Shown here piece by piece: positions 1-12,700 of a DNA stretch of 64,000 nucleotides (positions within the stretch are counted from its first letter, which is position 1; each line of letters starts with the position of its first letter). The stretch lies in assembly GCF_019649055.1 (NCBI RefSeq), contig NW_026570297.1, positions 372,001 to 436,000 of the forward strand, written 5' to 3'. The notes below the pieces were generated by a model that saw only the letters and a list, made by a program, of their open reading frames with translations, searched no databases and was not told the origin of the DNA. The stretch is from Paramacrobiotus metropolitanus. Lineage: Eukaryota > Tardigrada > Eutardigrada > Parachela > Macrobiotidae. The position numbers were made by a program, and so were the translations under genes.

Positions 1-1685
1 TTACTCGACTCATGTCACATGACTCATGTCACATGACTCGTGTCACATGACTGTTAGGCCCCACCGCTTCCTTCAACCGGCCGGACCCTTCCGTACTCTA
101 CGGGCGCCAAAAATTACTTTTGTTTACACACGGATATCGAAGACCAAAAACCGAAACTACAGTTTCATATATGCTACGACTGATTCTAGTCGTATACCGC
201 ATATAAGAACCTGTCACGGTTCAAATGAACCTGCCGCAAAAGTAATGGTTCACAATAGCAGACCTCAGGCATATCCAGCTTTATCATTCCCAGCCTGGTA
301 TTGCTTTAACAATTTTTTTGGTTCGAAGTCCAAAGAGATAAGCAATAACCAATAACAACACATACCGATGGACTTATGCGAGCGATGTTTGAATGCTACG
401 CTTACTAGTCATGCATCACCGTAAAATGCATTTACTTCTCGTAAGACGATTTGCATGGGCGGCACCGGAGACTCGGAGAGCAGCGAAGGGATAAGGAATA
501 AGAAATAACAGGAAATGATACTTCAAGAATTTTGACTAAAAGAACCTCATAATTTCCTTACAAAATAATTGTCGCTTTAAATTTTCTACCGAGAAGCTTC
601 GTAGTACGTTGCTAATTGCGCGTATAAGAGGGATACAATTAGCGCGATGGATCAAAATGTTTTGCACCGCTCTTCTACAGAATGTGCAGCTGGGATATTT
701 TTTCGCAAAGAAGACTTCGCCTTTGTCAAAAATTAATTAATTAAGCAGATCAATTAACTAATGCAGATCAGTTGCTAATTAAGTGTCAGTTCATTTTGTG
801 CCGCTGAATGAAACTGGAAACGTTTACCGCTGTTAGCCGACATGGCACAGTACATTTATGAATTAACGCAGTGTAAACTGTAATTGTAATTAACGTAAGT
901 AGATAAATTACCTAATGGTCTGAAAACAGGTGAATTTTAATTGCTGATGTACACGCTTATATAGATATATTACATGTATGTGTATCAGTGTATGTGCGTA
1001 GTAGACTGTTGTTTTCATGCTTGCTGCCTGATGCCGTGATGCGTATTTGCAAAACGGAGCTGTTCACGCGGGTATTTCTAAAACGTGCCGTATCTTTCCT
1101 TCGACCAGTTAAAAAGCAGATCGGTTCGGATTGTTATGAATCATAATCCTGGTCAAAACAAAACCAGACCGGAGATAAGAAAGCCAAAAGTGTTTGAGGA
1201 CGCGTAATATTGTCATAACAAAAGCCAGTGACCAGAGACAGAGCAGCCCAGCGAAGCTGGCATATGTTGCTTGAAAGTGACTGATCTACAGTATCTGTAC
1301 ATTGAAAGTGAGTCCATCTACACTCTACTTGTAAAAAAATCTGTACTGAGTCGGCAGTCTTCGCATTATTGTGGATCTGTGAGCCCAACTCAGCCCATAT
1401 CTTCTCATTGTATGTAATCGTTTCTAACGACTCCCCAAAAATAAGCGCACAAAAAAATTAGACAAATCTTCATGGATATTTTAGATAAATTATCGAATCT
1501 GTGGTAGAAAAAATCGATCGCAGAAGTATCCAAAAAAATAAAGAATTATTCATAACAAAAATCGTGCCCCTGATCAGTGAAAACTAACTTCAAGGACAGG
1601 CAAACAATTTACAACGTTGCATTAAATATTCACGTATTGTTATGATCCGTCTTAATCGCCTTCATGTAAACTCATCGAAAAGCCT
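1..1685. other. Intergenic, no gene recognised
   Basis: Apart from the 14-bp repeat at the left edge I see no coding exon, RNA gene or element here. The open frames at 26-355 (plus) and 1134-1388 (minus) have low-complexity, family-less translations and no splice partners. Confidence 0.5.
7..48. repeat. 14-bp tandem repeat, 3 copies
   Basis: Three head-to-tail copies of GACTCATGTCACAT (the third has one substitution), followed by a partial copy. No gene function is implied. Confidence 0.85.
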
Positions 1686-3584
1686 TCATTCGGTTCCAGT
1701 CGGAACGGCCACCGTTAAATGAACTTGCAATTTCAACGAGAAATCACCAGGATTGACGTAACCGTTGGCCGGGTCCAGTAAATCCTCGAGCATAGAATTA
1801 TGTAAAGAACAGTAAAATTCAAAATATTAAATATTCCACCCAGCACGCACAAAAATCTCACCTCCATGGAGATGTATTTAACAATTCCCCAGCCATCAGC
1901 CGCCTCCTTTTTGGAGAACGCATGGGACACCACTGCAGCAACAAAGCACACATTTATCAAGATTATCAGTTCCATACCAAGTGTATTAATCTTGTATTAG
2001 CAATAAGTTATACGTATTTCTTGTTAGAAGATTGTACCCTATAAACCGTACTGTATAACGAATTAACAAACATCTACTAATAAAAAAAAAGTTGAAATAT
2101 GTAAATACCTTTTTTAATCGGTACAGTTTCCGCTTCCATGGGAGCAGACGCAGTTCTGCTGCAACCTGACACCTCCAGGAAGCCGATTTCACATAGGCGC
2201 CACATTTCAGATAATAAACCAACCAAGAGAATCCGCTCATTGAGCTGACTCTAACCATTATTCTCCTACAAAAACACTGCAAAATATGCACACCATAAAT
2301 AAATGCCGTAATTAACACCATAATTAAATTGCCGCTGAGAAAGCGAGGAATTCGAAACCAACTGGCTTTTTCTACTTTAAAAGATTCCTTAACTTGGCGG
2401 GCCCATCCAGCAGCTGGGCATCAGTGAAGAGTGGAAAGCGAACAAGATGCAGTGCGCTCCCAAGATTTCACGTCGATTAGCGGCAGACGCTTCAATCTGC
2501 CTTTGCATGCACGTGTGCGTAGCCCACCTGTCAAATATGTACCTCGTGGTAAAAAACAGCACTTTATCAGAGCTTCTCCTATCGGTAGTAAGAAACAAGA
2601 ACGTCTACAGCCCATACGGATGGTTATTAAAAAAGGGCTCTCATATGATTTATTGTACGTACTTCTCAACGGCTGAATAGATGGTCGCTTCATCAGCGGC
2701 TAAACTCCTCTAAAGTATCCCGTTGGAGAATGATGCTGAGTGTCTCTCGGCTGATGCCACAAAACTGATCCGACTGCCACACAGCCTCGGCTGATTGGTC
2801 GATCAGAAGCAGGCATTTTATCATAATTTCCATAATGCTCGGCTCTGCATCTGGGTACTGAACGGCCTAAAAGAGGTCAACAAGTGCAGACGATTTTAGG
2901 CAGACGATTTTAGCTAAAAGCTGGTAAGTCATATGCTGCAAGCAGGCAGAAGCAGCAGCGCAAACCAACCTTCTCCAGAATATCCAGGCAGCTGTCTGTA
3001 TTAAGCCTGCTGACGATAAAGCGGCAGCACTTATCAATCAAGAACGGTACACCGTATTTGTCGGCGCAGCTCAGCGTTTGAAAAGCGTTGTCGTCGCGGA
3101 GATTCTCCACCGTATCGGTGTCATGTAGCTACAATGAGGACTCTCGAGGCAACAAGATGAATAAAGAAGATGTCAAGAAGATGAATAACGAAAGCATACC
3201 CGAATATGTTAGCGAAGGCATCGGGGTGAATATCGGGGATGTCGATAGGAACTGTGCAGTCTCTGGAACACTTCCATAGAACATCGTGCGAAACACATCG
3301 CTGCGGACACTGATTATGGGCCTGTAAACAGTTACGCATAGATCAACGCCCTCGATAGCACAAATTGCTGAGCAGCGAACACTGCGCAATAACCTGTGAG
3401 CTGGAAATATCTTGGCTGTGCCATAATCGCGTCCGACCGCGAACTGAACATCGCTCATTTCTCCACAGATCAACAGGTGCTTGACATAGTCCCCAATCTT
3501 CCTCACGACTTTGTCTCGGTTTCGCGGTTTCACGATGCCGCTGCGTTTTACGGAGTTAGGAGTCTGAGTAAGCTTCTGAGACAT
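1686..3584 (-). pseudogene. BTB-BACK-MATH protein, frameshifted
   Basis: Likely a substrate adaptor of the Cullin-3 ubiquitin ligase type, from its BTB domain. Exons read from the right: 3394-3584 (BTB start, GEMSDVQFAVG then FPAH), 3190-3321 (PIISVRSDVFRTMFYGSVPE), 2970-3128 (ENLRDDNAFQTLSCADKYGVP), 2663-2866 (BACK, KCLLLIDQSAEAVWQS), about 2389-2527 (WATHTCMQRQ, RFPLFTDAQLLDGPAK), about 2109-2400 (MATH start, WLVYYLKCGAYVKSASW), 1862-1932 (AFSKKEAADGWGIVKYIS) and 1686-1784 (LLDPANGYVNPGDFSLKLQVHL, stop). The reading frame is lost near 3255, 2680 and 2460, and again at the BACK-MATH link. The splice sites are good throughout. The frame breaks make a pseudogene most likely, but the break at 2460 sits in a short G run and could be an assembly error. 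The order BTB-BACK-MATH differs from the usual MATH-BTB. Confidence 0.7.
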
Positions 3585-4517
3585 TATTACGTAGGATTAC
3601 AGTCCTGGAAAGTCGAGACAGTTCAGTCACAAATACAATCAAATTCAGAAAAATTCTGGAGAATCCGAGGATCGCCAAATAACTAGTGCAAAAAGTAACG
3701 TATGAGCACGTTCTCGATGCAGCATAGATAATGCCATCTTCGCCAGGGAGGATTCAAAGATTTAAATTTTCGTACTCGTAACTTGTAGCAATAAGTTGTT
3801 ACTAAAATGGAAGAAAAAATCAGAAAAATTGGAAACGAACCGACAAAACCAAACACATCCCTAAAAAAAATCTGTTATCGAAACTATCATACGCTATTTA
3901 AGCCCATACCGCAAGTACAGTACTTCTACAGGTGCAGCTCAATGGCAGATTTTTTCAGGCAGTCGTATGTCTGCGGTGTACAGTTTGAGCCTTCGTACGA
4001 GTAAGTAATTACATTAAAAAACACATCAGCAAAAAGTGTCAGTTTAGGGCAATTTTCCAAAATTAACAATCCAAAAATTATGAAGCATCACAGCCTTATT
4101 AATGATCACTGATTAGTACGACCTACTACTAATGGTAAGCACGCATTAGTTCAGAAAAACCGGTAACACTATTCAAGCCGTCCTGGGCATTCAGCCGTCC
4201 TTGCGATGCTTTGCTGGCTTCGCAATGTCACCGGAAGAGTAAACTTGCGTGCGATGAGTCTAATCTTTATATGGCCTGTGGGAATCTGGGGTTCCAGAGG
4301 AGTCATGTAGTACGATCCGCACTGGGAACAAATACAAGTTAAGGTCATCAGGTTTATTTTTATTCCTCCTAGCCACTGGGGACTTAGTCGGTTTAAGTCC
4401 ATAATCCTAAGTGTATTATCTGACACATGAAATTTTGTATTTCGTATTATTACATTATTGCAGTTTACGTATTCGGCGTAGATTAAAGTTTTTGGATGGT
4501 GCACAGTAACCAAAATC
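3585..4517. other. Intergenic
   Basis: This is the space between the BTB-type locus and the first GR-like gene, which point away from each other. It should hold both promoters. The minus frame at 4169-4519 matches no family I know and I do not call it. Confidence 0.4.
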
Positions 4518-6127
4518 ATGCATAAAAAATTGAATCCAACCTTTGCAGCCCGAGTTTATCGTTTTTTCCATATTGTAATGCAGGCGGCAGGGATATCACC
4601 CTGGTCATACGACGTCACCCAACGCAAAATTAATTACGCTGATCCAGCTCGCTTTACTTGGTCCCTTGTAATTTTTGCGCTAATAAACATCATGACCGTA
4701 CGAGAACTTATGATGCTCCTTGATTTTTACCGTCCAGAACTGGAAGATCTGCAGTTCTATGCATTGCTGTTAATAGTGTACCGCATTATACGAGCCATCC
4801 GGTACGCTTGGGTCTACTGCACTTTCCTGGTCAGCAGCAAACGACTTTCGCATCTTATACACGCAATAATAATGGTTTACAACGGTGATCAAAAAGCACC
4901 GTATGTCTTGTTGGTGGCCTGGACGCTGATTTCTGCCGGCTTTATTGCATGGAGTGGCTATCTCCGGGAAATCATTTTCATCTTGACCTTACCCGATTCT
5001 TTGAACACACCAGTTTCCTTGTTCAGAAATTTAAAATCTCCCGTATATGTACCATCTGGTTTGGTAGCTTTCTTGAATATTTTCAGTAATGTCACCCAGT
5101 ACAGCGCCTACATGGTACCGCAGATGGTTATGATGGCGTTGATTATACCGCTGCATTACGAATTCCGGGGTATCAATACCAGACTGAAAGAATTAGCGGA
5201 GAATGAGTGTCGCACTATAGCAGAGATAACTGGGCGTACGGCTACGGAAATGGCGCATTTTCGTCGATTGAGCTGCCTTTTATCCGAAATCAGCAATATT
5301 TTCTCCACATCTAACCTAATGAACAGCATTTTGGAGATTATGTCATGGATAGCCACGGTAGCCGCCATCATTCATCGCACTGAACTGGTGGAAGGAGATG
5401 ACCCCGTTTTGTTTGGTAAGCGGGAGCTGGAAAATCAGGGGATCAGGAGAACGTTGTATTTCGTTGCATCGCTAATGATCGGACAGTTTGCTGCGCGAAT
5501 GACAGCATGCATTCTCTGCCACGAAGAAGTATGTACAGCGTGACCTTTGGTATGACAATACACTGGTTTTCTGAAATTTCGAATTATTTCGAATTCACTA
5601 TTGCAGGCACAAGCAGTCACGAAACAACTGGATCGCGTAGCAGCCAACACCACGAAGAGCTCCTCAGAATTACACCGAGGAATAACTGAATTCCAGCAGG
5701 AAGTGCTGGTTACGGATACTGCCATTACGGCAGGAGGTTATTTCTCCTTTAACAAGGAATACCTGACTACGGTATGATTTCGATATACGTGATATTTCGA
5801 ATATACATGATATTTCGAATATACGAGTACATGATATTTCGAATGATATTCATATTTATCTTCTGCTTTTTTGTCTGTTTTGTTCACATGTATTTGGGAT
5901 TCTCCATTGCACTGACCAGTGACATCGATATCAGACATGTAAGTATTCAACATTGCATGCACCATGTTCGTTTTATGTTACAGATTGTTGGCGCGTTGTT
6001 AACGTATATCCTTCTGGTTTGGGAAATGGCTGACGCTCAGGACGACAAACGAGTGCTACACGATTCTGTGACAGTTTTGGCTAACATTTTGAGCGAAAAG
6101 CACCCAGTTAAACTGCCATACTCGTAA
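4518..6127 (+). CDS. Gustatory-receptor-like protein, lineage B
   Basis: A predicted multi-pass membrane receptor of 439 residues. Exons are 4518-5528, 5607-5771 and 5984-6127, joined in phase 0. Exon 1 encodes most of the hydrophobic segments, including RPELEDLQFYALL and VPQMVMMALIIPL, and ends CHEE at the donor. Exon 2 encodes the intracellular loop ending GGYFSFNKEYLTT. Exon 3 holds the last membrane segment, with TYILLVWEM in place of the arthropod TYhhhhhQF motif, followed by a hydrophilic tail (ADAQDDKR). The small 3' exons with phase-0 junctions are typical of Gr genes. It is closest in this window to the genes at 6781 and 33721. The ligand cannot be told. Confidence 0.85.
5772..5983 (+). 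repeat. Intron with short imperfect ATGATATTTCGAATATAC repeats
   Basis: The second intron of the first GR-like gene starts with about four imperfect copies of an 18-base unit (5774-5850). The intron has normal GT and AG ends. Confidence 0.6.
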
Positions 6128-6780
6128 CAATAATTGCAACTTGTAAGTTTACCGATTAGTTTCCATTCAACAGGAGGTTTTTATGCAGTACATTATCGCC
6201 AACCGAAGTTGTGTGCCATGATTCAGTAGCAGATACAGATATTCAGTTCCATATTTACCTTCTGCTGCTTTAACACTTCGTTGTTAAGTTAACCGGTAAT
6301 TCTGTCACAATTGTCGCAGATGCATCATAAAGAAGTGGGATCAAATTTCAGTTTGCGGAAAACATTGCCCGTGGGAAACTAATGAGCAACAGCACAAATT
6401 TAGCATAGCGATCGGTAAATAAAGACCTAAAACTGCAGTGGCGTATAACCATTGCCCTGATGCACCCGAATGCTACCGAAGTCTTTTTCCTGGGAATTTT
6501 CTAGTCTTTGCTCCTCTGCAAACAGTAGTGCTCCATTTAAAGTGCCTCGCGTTCGAGGTTTGCGAACATCATGATACCAGTTTACTCTACTTTTACTGTT
6601 CAGCATAGATTCATATTCAGCTACAACTTTGAAATTTGTGCACTTTTTCTTTCGCAGTTTAGCAATGTATGAGTTCAACGCTCATTTAAGATATTTGATT
6701 TTCACAAAGTTTATAAAACAGTAATAACCGATTAACCTGGTTTTGACTTTTTTGAGTGATACGGCTACAACTTGTAATAT
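6128..6780. other. Intergenic between two GR-like genes
   Basis: 653 bases with no convincing coding content. It must hold the 3' end of the first receptor and the promoter of the second. Confidence 0.45.
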
Positions 6781-8364
6781 ATGTTGTCAATGGATCACGC
6801 CAGTTTATCGGACATTTGGTGTCACCGAATTCGCTGTACTATCTTTCACTGCTTGCAGTTATTAGGCTTAGCTCCAGTTTCTATAAGACGGAAGCCACAA
6901 ATCACCGGATCCCATTTTTTATTGAACCGGCTCATACCTGTAGTATGGTCGTTGTTGGCCTTTGCGCTTTTCCTGCTAAGTAGTGTCAAGGATATCTCCG
7001 AAGTGTACAGCTTCTACAAACTAGAGCTGGAAAGTCTGGACTTTTACGCTCTTCTATTCTTTATATCACGTATCGTTCAGGTCAATACCCATATTCTAAT
7101 TTTTTTCGATCTTTTGATCCAAAGCAGAAACCTTCCGGGTCTAATGCACGCTGTGGGCACCATTTTCCTTTTAAACAGAAAATCACAGCGGGCTGCTAAT
7201 GTAATACTAATAACTTGGCTGCTACTTTGTTTAACGCTGTTTTTATGGGCTGGATACAAAAGAGAATTCGTCTTCTTTGCACAAGTGGGAACAACCGGCA
7301 GAAATCAGTTGAAAGCCGCTAATTGGGTTGTCTACTTAAGAGTCTTTGGAGTGATTCGAATTCCCGGCGGACTTGTTACGACGTTGAACATCCTAAGCGG
7401 TTTTGTCAACCATGCCACTTATCTTGTGCCACAAATAATGATGCTTAGTCTTCTGTTGCCGCTAATTTCTTCCATGATGCTAATCAACAAAAACTTGAAA
7501 AACTTATCACGCAAGGCAGCAGGTGAAAAAGGTCACGCTGGGTTGACGGTGCAGGAAGAAATGCGAAAATTTCGCGCCCTTAATCGTGTGATAAACGAGA
7601 TAAATCGTGCGTTTTCTTTATCCAATTTGGGGAACAGTGTATTAGAAATTTTCACTTGGATCGCGTGCACCGCGGCAGTTTTACATAATTCCTCGTTTGA
7701 ACAAGGCCAGAATGCTGACCGGAGAAAACAAGAGAACTTAGCCACGTGTCAGATGCTGCATTTTGTTTCAACACTGTTTGCCATTCAGTTCGCTGTCAAA
7801 ATCTGTATCTGCATATTTTACTATGAACAGGTATGACGCTTAAAAGCTGCCGTTCCTGCTTAACAAAATTACTTGCAGATAGTACTGCCTCTTGTAGGCA
7901 CAAAATGTTTCTATTGAGCTGGATCGCGTTGGCGCATCCTGCATAACGGATCCAAATCACGCTGTATTTCAGCATACAATAACGCTTTTGCAACGGGAAG
8001 TTATGACAACGAAAACCGCTGTCGATGGCGGCGGCTATTTCCAGTTCACTAAGGATTATGTCACAACGGTAGCGTCTACAGTTACAGTATCTGGTGATTT
8101 ATAACTGTGCTTTCAGCCACAAATATGAGCAGTTAAAATGTCGTTTAATTTTCAAAGAGACTCATATGAACCGGCTTCTGATTTTTGCAGATTGGCGGTG
8201 CTTTAGTGACATACATTCTCTTTGTGACCGACATGACAGACTGCCAAAATGACCAACGGGAGCTCCACGGTTCCATTACAGACTTAGTAGCTGCTTTGTA
8301 CCAGTGCCACAACGCTTCGTCATTTAACCAGTCATCAACGTCCTGTGCAAACTTCGGAAGATAA
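6781..8364 (+). CDS. Gustatory-receptor-like protein, lineage B
   Basis: Predicted 464-residue multi-pass receptor in tandem with the gene at 4518. Exons: 6781-7830 (ends YYEQ at the donor), 7898-8068 (AQNVSIELDRVG to GGGYFQFTKDYVTT) and 8191-8364 (IGGALVTYILFVTDM then a Cys/Asn-rich tail). The body shares KLELESLDFYALLFF, VPQIMMLSLLLPL and FSLSNLGNSVLEIFTWIA with its neighbour. The start ATG is the first in the open frame and lies just ahead of the conserved region. The C-terminal tail is longer than in lineage A. Divergence from the neighbour is high, so this duplication is old. Confidence 0.85.
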
Positions 8365-9733
8365 GTTTCCTAATGTGTAATTCAGTCTGAGTTTTAAATT
8401 GCTTAACATAGGCTGCGAACTTTTGCGTGCTGTCCAGGTGTGTGCTTGTTCAAACATTAAGAGCTTGTTCCTTAATTGTTCGCCAGATATTTTGACTTTT
8501 GGATCTCGTGAAAAATAACGAAAAAATAAATTATCTAATAGTTATATTACAAGTTGTATATACTGTACATAAAATGTAGTGACCACAGAGTAACGAAACC
8601 GCCCTGCAGTAGCGTGCAATAGTTTAACCAATGACTTGTGGTTAGTTTGATAGCTTCTTTAGATTACCCATCTAAAGTAAATACCGGTGTCTCGTGTCGG
8701 TGTGATCTTCAGTTTTTGGAGCAGGCGTGTGTGCTTGTTCAAACATTACAGACAAAATCTCTTCTTAATTAGTATCATCCCACAGCAAGTAATTCATTGA
8801 GCTACGCTCGGTTTAATAACAATTTGAATAAAAGTTGCATACTTCGTACTTGTAATCTAACATATATATATATATATATATATATATACTCGTTCTGATC
8901 GTGAACTTCAGTGTATTTACTACTACCTAGTGTCGAATAATAAATTTATAGTACGAGTATACGTTTAACGGTCAAATAGACTGACAGTATTTTTATCACC
9001 TTCCAAAACTGGAAAAGAAGTTAAAGAATATAAAGTCAGAGAAAGTGCCGGTGCTCCCCGTTTTGCTAGCTGTGCATTACGACGTTTACACTATGCCAAT
9101 AACCATAACAGTTTACGGAAAATATACAATATATTGATAGAAGTTACAGATTGCGCTATCTGATCATGACTAACAATAAATAACCAAGGTTGACATGAGA
9201 AATCACTGTCTTCTGCTAAAGGGCTGGTAATACAGCTGACGTACTTTGCGTCTTTTCTTGGAATAGGGCAAAGGTAGTTGTGGAACATGATCTTGCAAAA
9301 CGTTGTCACTGCCCATTTGCTACATTACCCGTTCGACATATCCTGGTCGTTGTATTCCTTAACGCTCCCCTGCGGTACGCATACCAAGTAAAAATATTGG
9401 TTTCCTTGCAGTTATATATGGGCAGACACGTGTACTTAGTACAGCAACGATCTTTCCGTTAACAGCCGAGCCTTCTCTCACGTTTCGGACGTTTTTCTAG
9501 CAAAGTACATCCCCTCCGGGCTTTGGCTAAATGGACGGTAATACTGGCTCTCGCACAATTAAGAAGCTTATATAAGTAAAGCAGCTTGAGCATTATGCAT
9601 TATTGGCTCATAATTCACCGGTATAATTACATTGTCAAGCCGCTCCTTATTTTCCCTTGTAATCGTGCTGATATAAGACTTCAGCATCATTGTTACTGAT
9701 TGCACAATTTTTTTTAAATCGAGCAAGTGCACG
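8365..9733. other. Intergenic with AT microsatellite
   Basis: No gene seen. It holds an uninterrupted (AT)n run at 8862-8889 and two identical copies of a 22-base word containing GTGTGCTTGTTCAAAC, at 8438-8459 and 8727-8748. The right end is the promoter region of the thioester protein. Confidence 0.5.
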
Positions 9734-12700
9734 ATGCTTCTGAAAGTTCTGTCCGTATTGACGATTGTCGCCGGCTGCGTAATTGCCGACGACTGGATGA
9801 ATTATCTTATTATTGGACCCAAAACCGTACACTCCAATAGTACATTTCCGATTTCCATATTATGCCGGAATGCCAAGTCAGACATCCATGTGGATGTCAG
9901 TCTGCGACCCCGGAAATTGTACGAATGGGAAAGTCTGCAACCAGATCAATATGCATCAACAAATTCTTTTGTGATCAAATCGGATACGTTGAGCAAACTG
10001 GAAATCAGCGTAAGTAAATTTAATTCAAGAAAAATAACAAAGGATGATATCTATTGTGTCACCTGTCCGTGGACTTCGAACTGGAAAAACAAGTTAACCA
10101 TATTTCTGTATGGTACCAACTTTGCTTACAGATCCCCGATTTATCAAAATACCCCGGAACAGGAGAGGGTTTTAAACTGTCGATTAATGGAAATAGTTTA
10201 AGCGGCAGATTTTACACAACTTACTCATGGCCACTGTACATTCGTGAACTAACTGTAGCTGAAACAACCAACAAACAGTTGGCCTTTGTCCAAACTGACC
10301 AGCCGTTGTATAAAGCCACAGACACCGTACGCTTCCGCATTGTCACCGTGAACGAACAGGTTTTGCCTGTTCACATTCCACTCACCGTGCGAATACTGGT
10401 AACGAAATTTTGGCACTTTTTACGATTAATGGAAATTAGCCTCGATAATAGCAATGTGATAACGATTAATTCTGGCGCAGGATCCCCAGAACAACATTGT
10501 CAAACAGTACACTAACGCCACGGATCCTAATGGTAACCGTCCTGTCGATCTCTTCTGTTGCTACTTTACTCAGATATTCTGAACGCATCACCATCGTGTG
10601 ACATTTTAGTCAATGGATACTTTGCCGGAGATTTCTTACTATCAACTGAACCGCTGTTGGGCGCCTGGACCATCGAGGTGAGCACATCGGACTCGCACGA
10701 TATCCTTGGAACAAAACAGTTTTCGGTTGACGAGTATGGTAAGCGCCTGGGTTAATTTGCCTAAATTTTGTTTATCACGTTGTTTCATGCAAGGTGTGCA
10801 TATTTTCAGTTCTGCCAAGATTTGATGTGAAAATACTGTCACTGGCAAATTTTGTCACGCCTGCTGATTCTTCGTTGACATTCTTCGTTGAAGCAAAGTA
10901 TGGTTAAATATATCTCGAGCATGAGTTAAACATGGTTTGTGAGCATTGTTTTACCACCGTTTTCAGTTATACATTCGGTGAACCTGTAAAAGGCAAACTG
11001 GAAATAACTTGGAGAAAAGGTTACGCGGGAAATGACTTAAATCAAAACCTATCGATCGCGGTATGTATTCCTGATTTCAGAGATATTCTTGCTTTTGAAA
11101 TACGAGGGACAAAACTGTAGTAGTCGGCGACAGTAATAATAAAAACTTTAAAGTCTGACAGACTATTTGATAAGCATGCTTACTTTTCCAGTTGTATTTG
11201 CGATGATGTCTTTTTATCTCATTTTGCACGTTTTAATCAGGATTTCAACGGACGATCTCTTGTTACTCTACCAGTTTCTTCGCCCGTTAGCTCTCTGTAC
11301 AACGGAGACAGTGAGGATGACAAACTGGAAGTCAAGGTCAACTTCACAGAAGCACTAACCGGCCAATCAAAAATTGCCGCGGGCTCTGTTACCTTCAGCA
11401 AAAAAAATTATAAAGTAGAGCTGCTGGATAACGCCGACTACTTTTTGCCTGGACAAAATTATCAATTTCGCGTCCGGGTTAGCGATCTGGATGGACGACC
11501 ACTTCCTCCCAGCACAAAGCAGATCAGTATTCAGTACTCGCTTTACGACAAACGAGGCTATTCAGGAAAAAAGATTATTATCAACAAAAACGCCAGTCTT
11601 GTTGATACCAGCTCGGATAGCGACGGAGGTCAGACTGGGTCGCAATTCAACCAAGTTCTCACTCTTAAAGTTCCAGTAAACGGTCTTCTGGATGTTGACA
11701 TCCCAACCACAAAAGATGCCCGCAGAATTAGCCTTAATATCAAATATATTGACGAAGAAAAACAGGTCTCGATTAAAGGAAGAGAATCACCAAGCGCGAG
11801 CTTTTTGAACATCAAACAACTTTCTAAAGAACTTAAGAGTGGAGAAACGGCAAATTTTGGGATCAATATGACAACCAGGACCAATGAGACAATCCAGTAT
11901 TTGGTACGGCTTGCCAGGGTGCAACGTTTACTTTACACAGTGTTATGTTGTTTAGCCACAAGACATTCAAAATCGAAACCAGCACAAAGCAATAGCAGTA
12001 TTGCATCTGTTCTAGGTCCAATCAATTTCGAACGACAGTTATCTCTGGAGCAACTCCACCTCCGACCGCGGTTCTTACATCGTCATTTCCGTACCATTAG
12101 TGGAAGCGTTGGGTCCTGAAGGCCGTCTAACGGTTTATTATATCCGCGATGATGCTGAAGTGGTTGGAAACATTCAGCTGTTTTCACTCGCGTCGCCGGC
12201 GAAAAGAACTGAGGTACGATTGTTTGCGTAATATTCTGCAAACACATCTCACCTGCATAACCGCAAGTTGTACAGGTCACAGTTTCGGCCGAAGCGAAAA
12301 GCGGATTAGGATATGCTCAACCCGGTGAAGAAGCGCTGTTCAAAGCCAAAACCAGCCCGTTGTCATTCGTTGCCTTTCTGGCTATGGATGAAAGTCTGCT
12401 CTTGCTGAAAGCCGGAAATGACCTTTCTTCAAGCGAAGTATGTGCCAGTGTTACGTATCCAAATAACGATTACGACTTAAGAGTAAATTAAATGCCTATG
12501 TAAACGCAAAGCGAGTGATGTGGTTTGTTTTCTATTGTTTCCGTGGTTCATCGTAGGTGAATGCGGCTATTGGCAAAGCAAAACCAGCATCGTCCCCATC
12601 TGATATGTATTCCGTGAAGGACTACTTTCAGGACTATTTTGAGGTTATTTTGAAAGCTTCATTCAGGATTTTTACTACTAACTATCGCTTGCAAATTTGC

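Noticed and set aside
2389-2700. Overlapping plus-strand frames opposite the BACK exon
   Set aside because: They are antisense shadows of the BTB-BACK-MATH exons.
4169-4519. 116-codon minus-strand frame upstream of the first receptor
   Set aside because: No domain, no splice partner, and it overlaps the promoter region of a clear gene.
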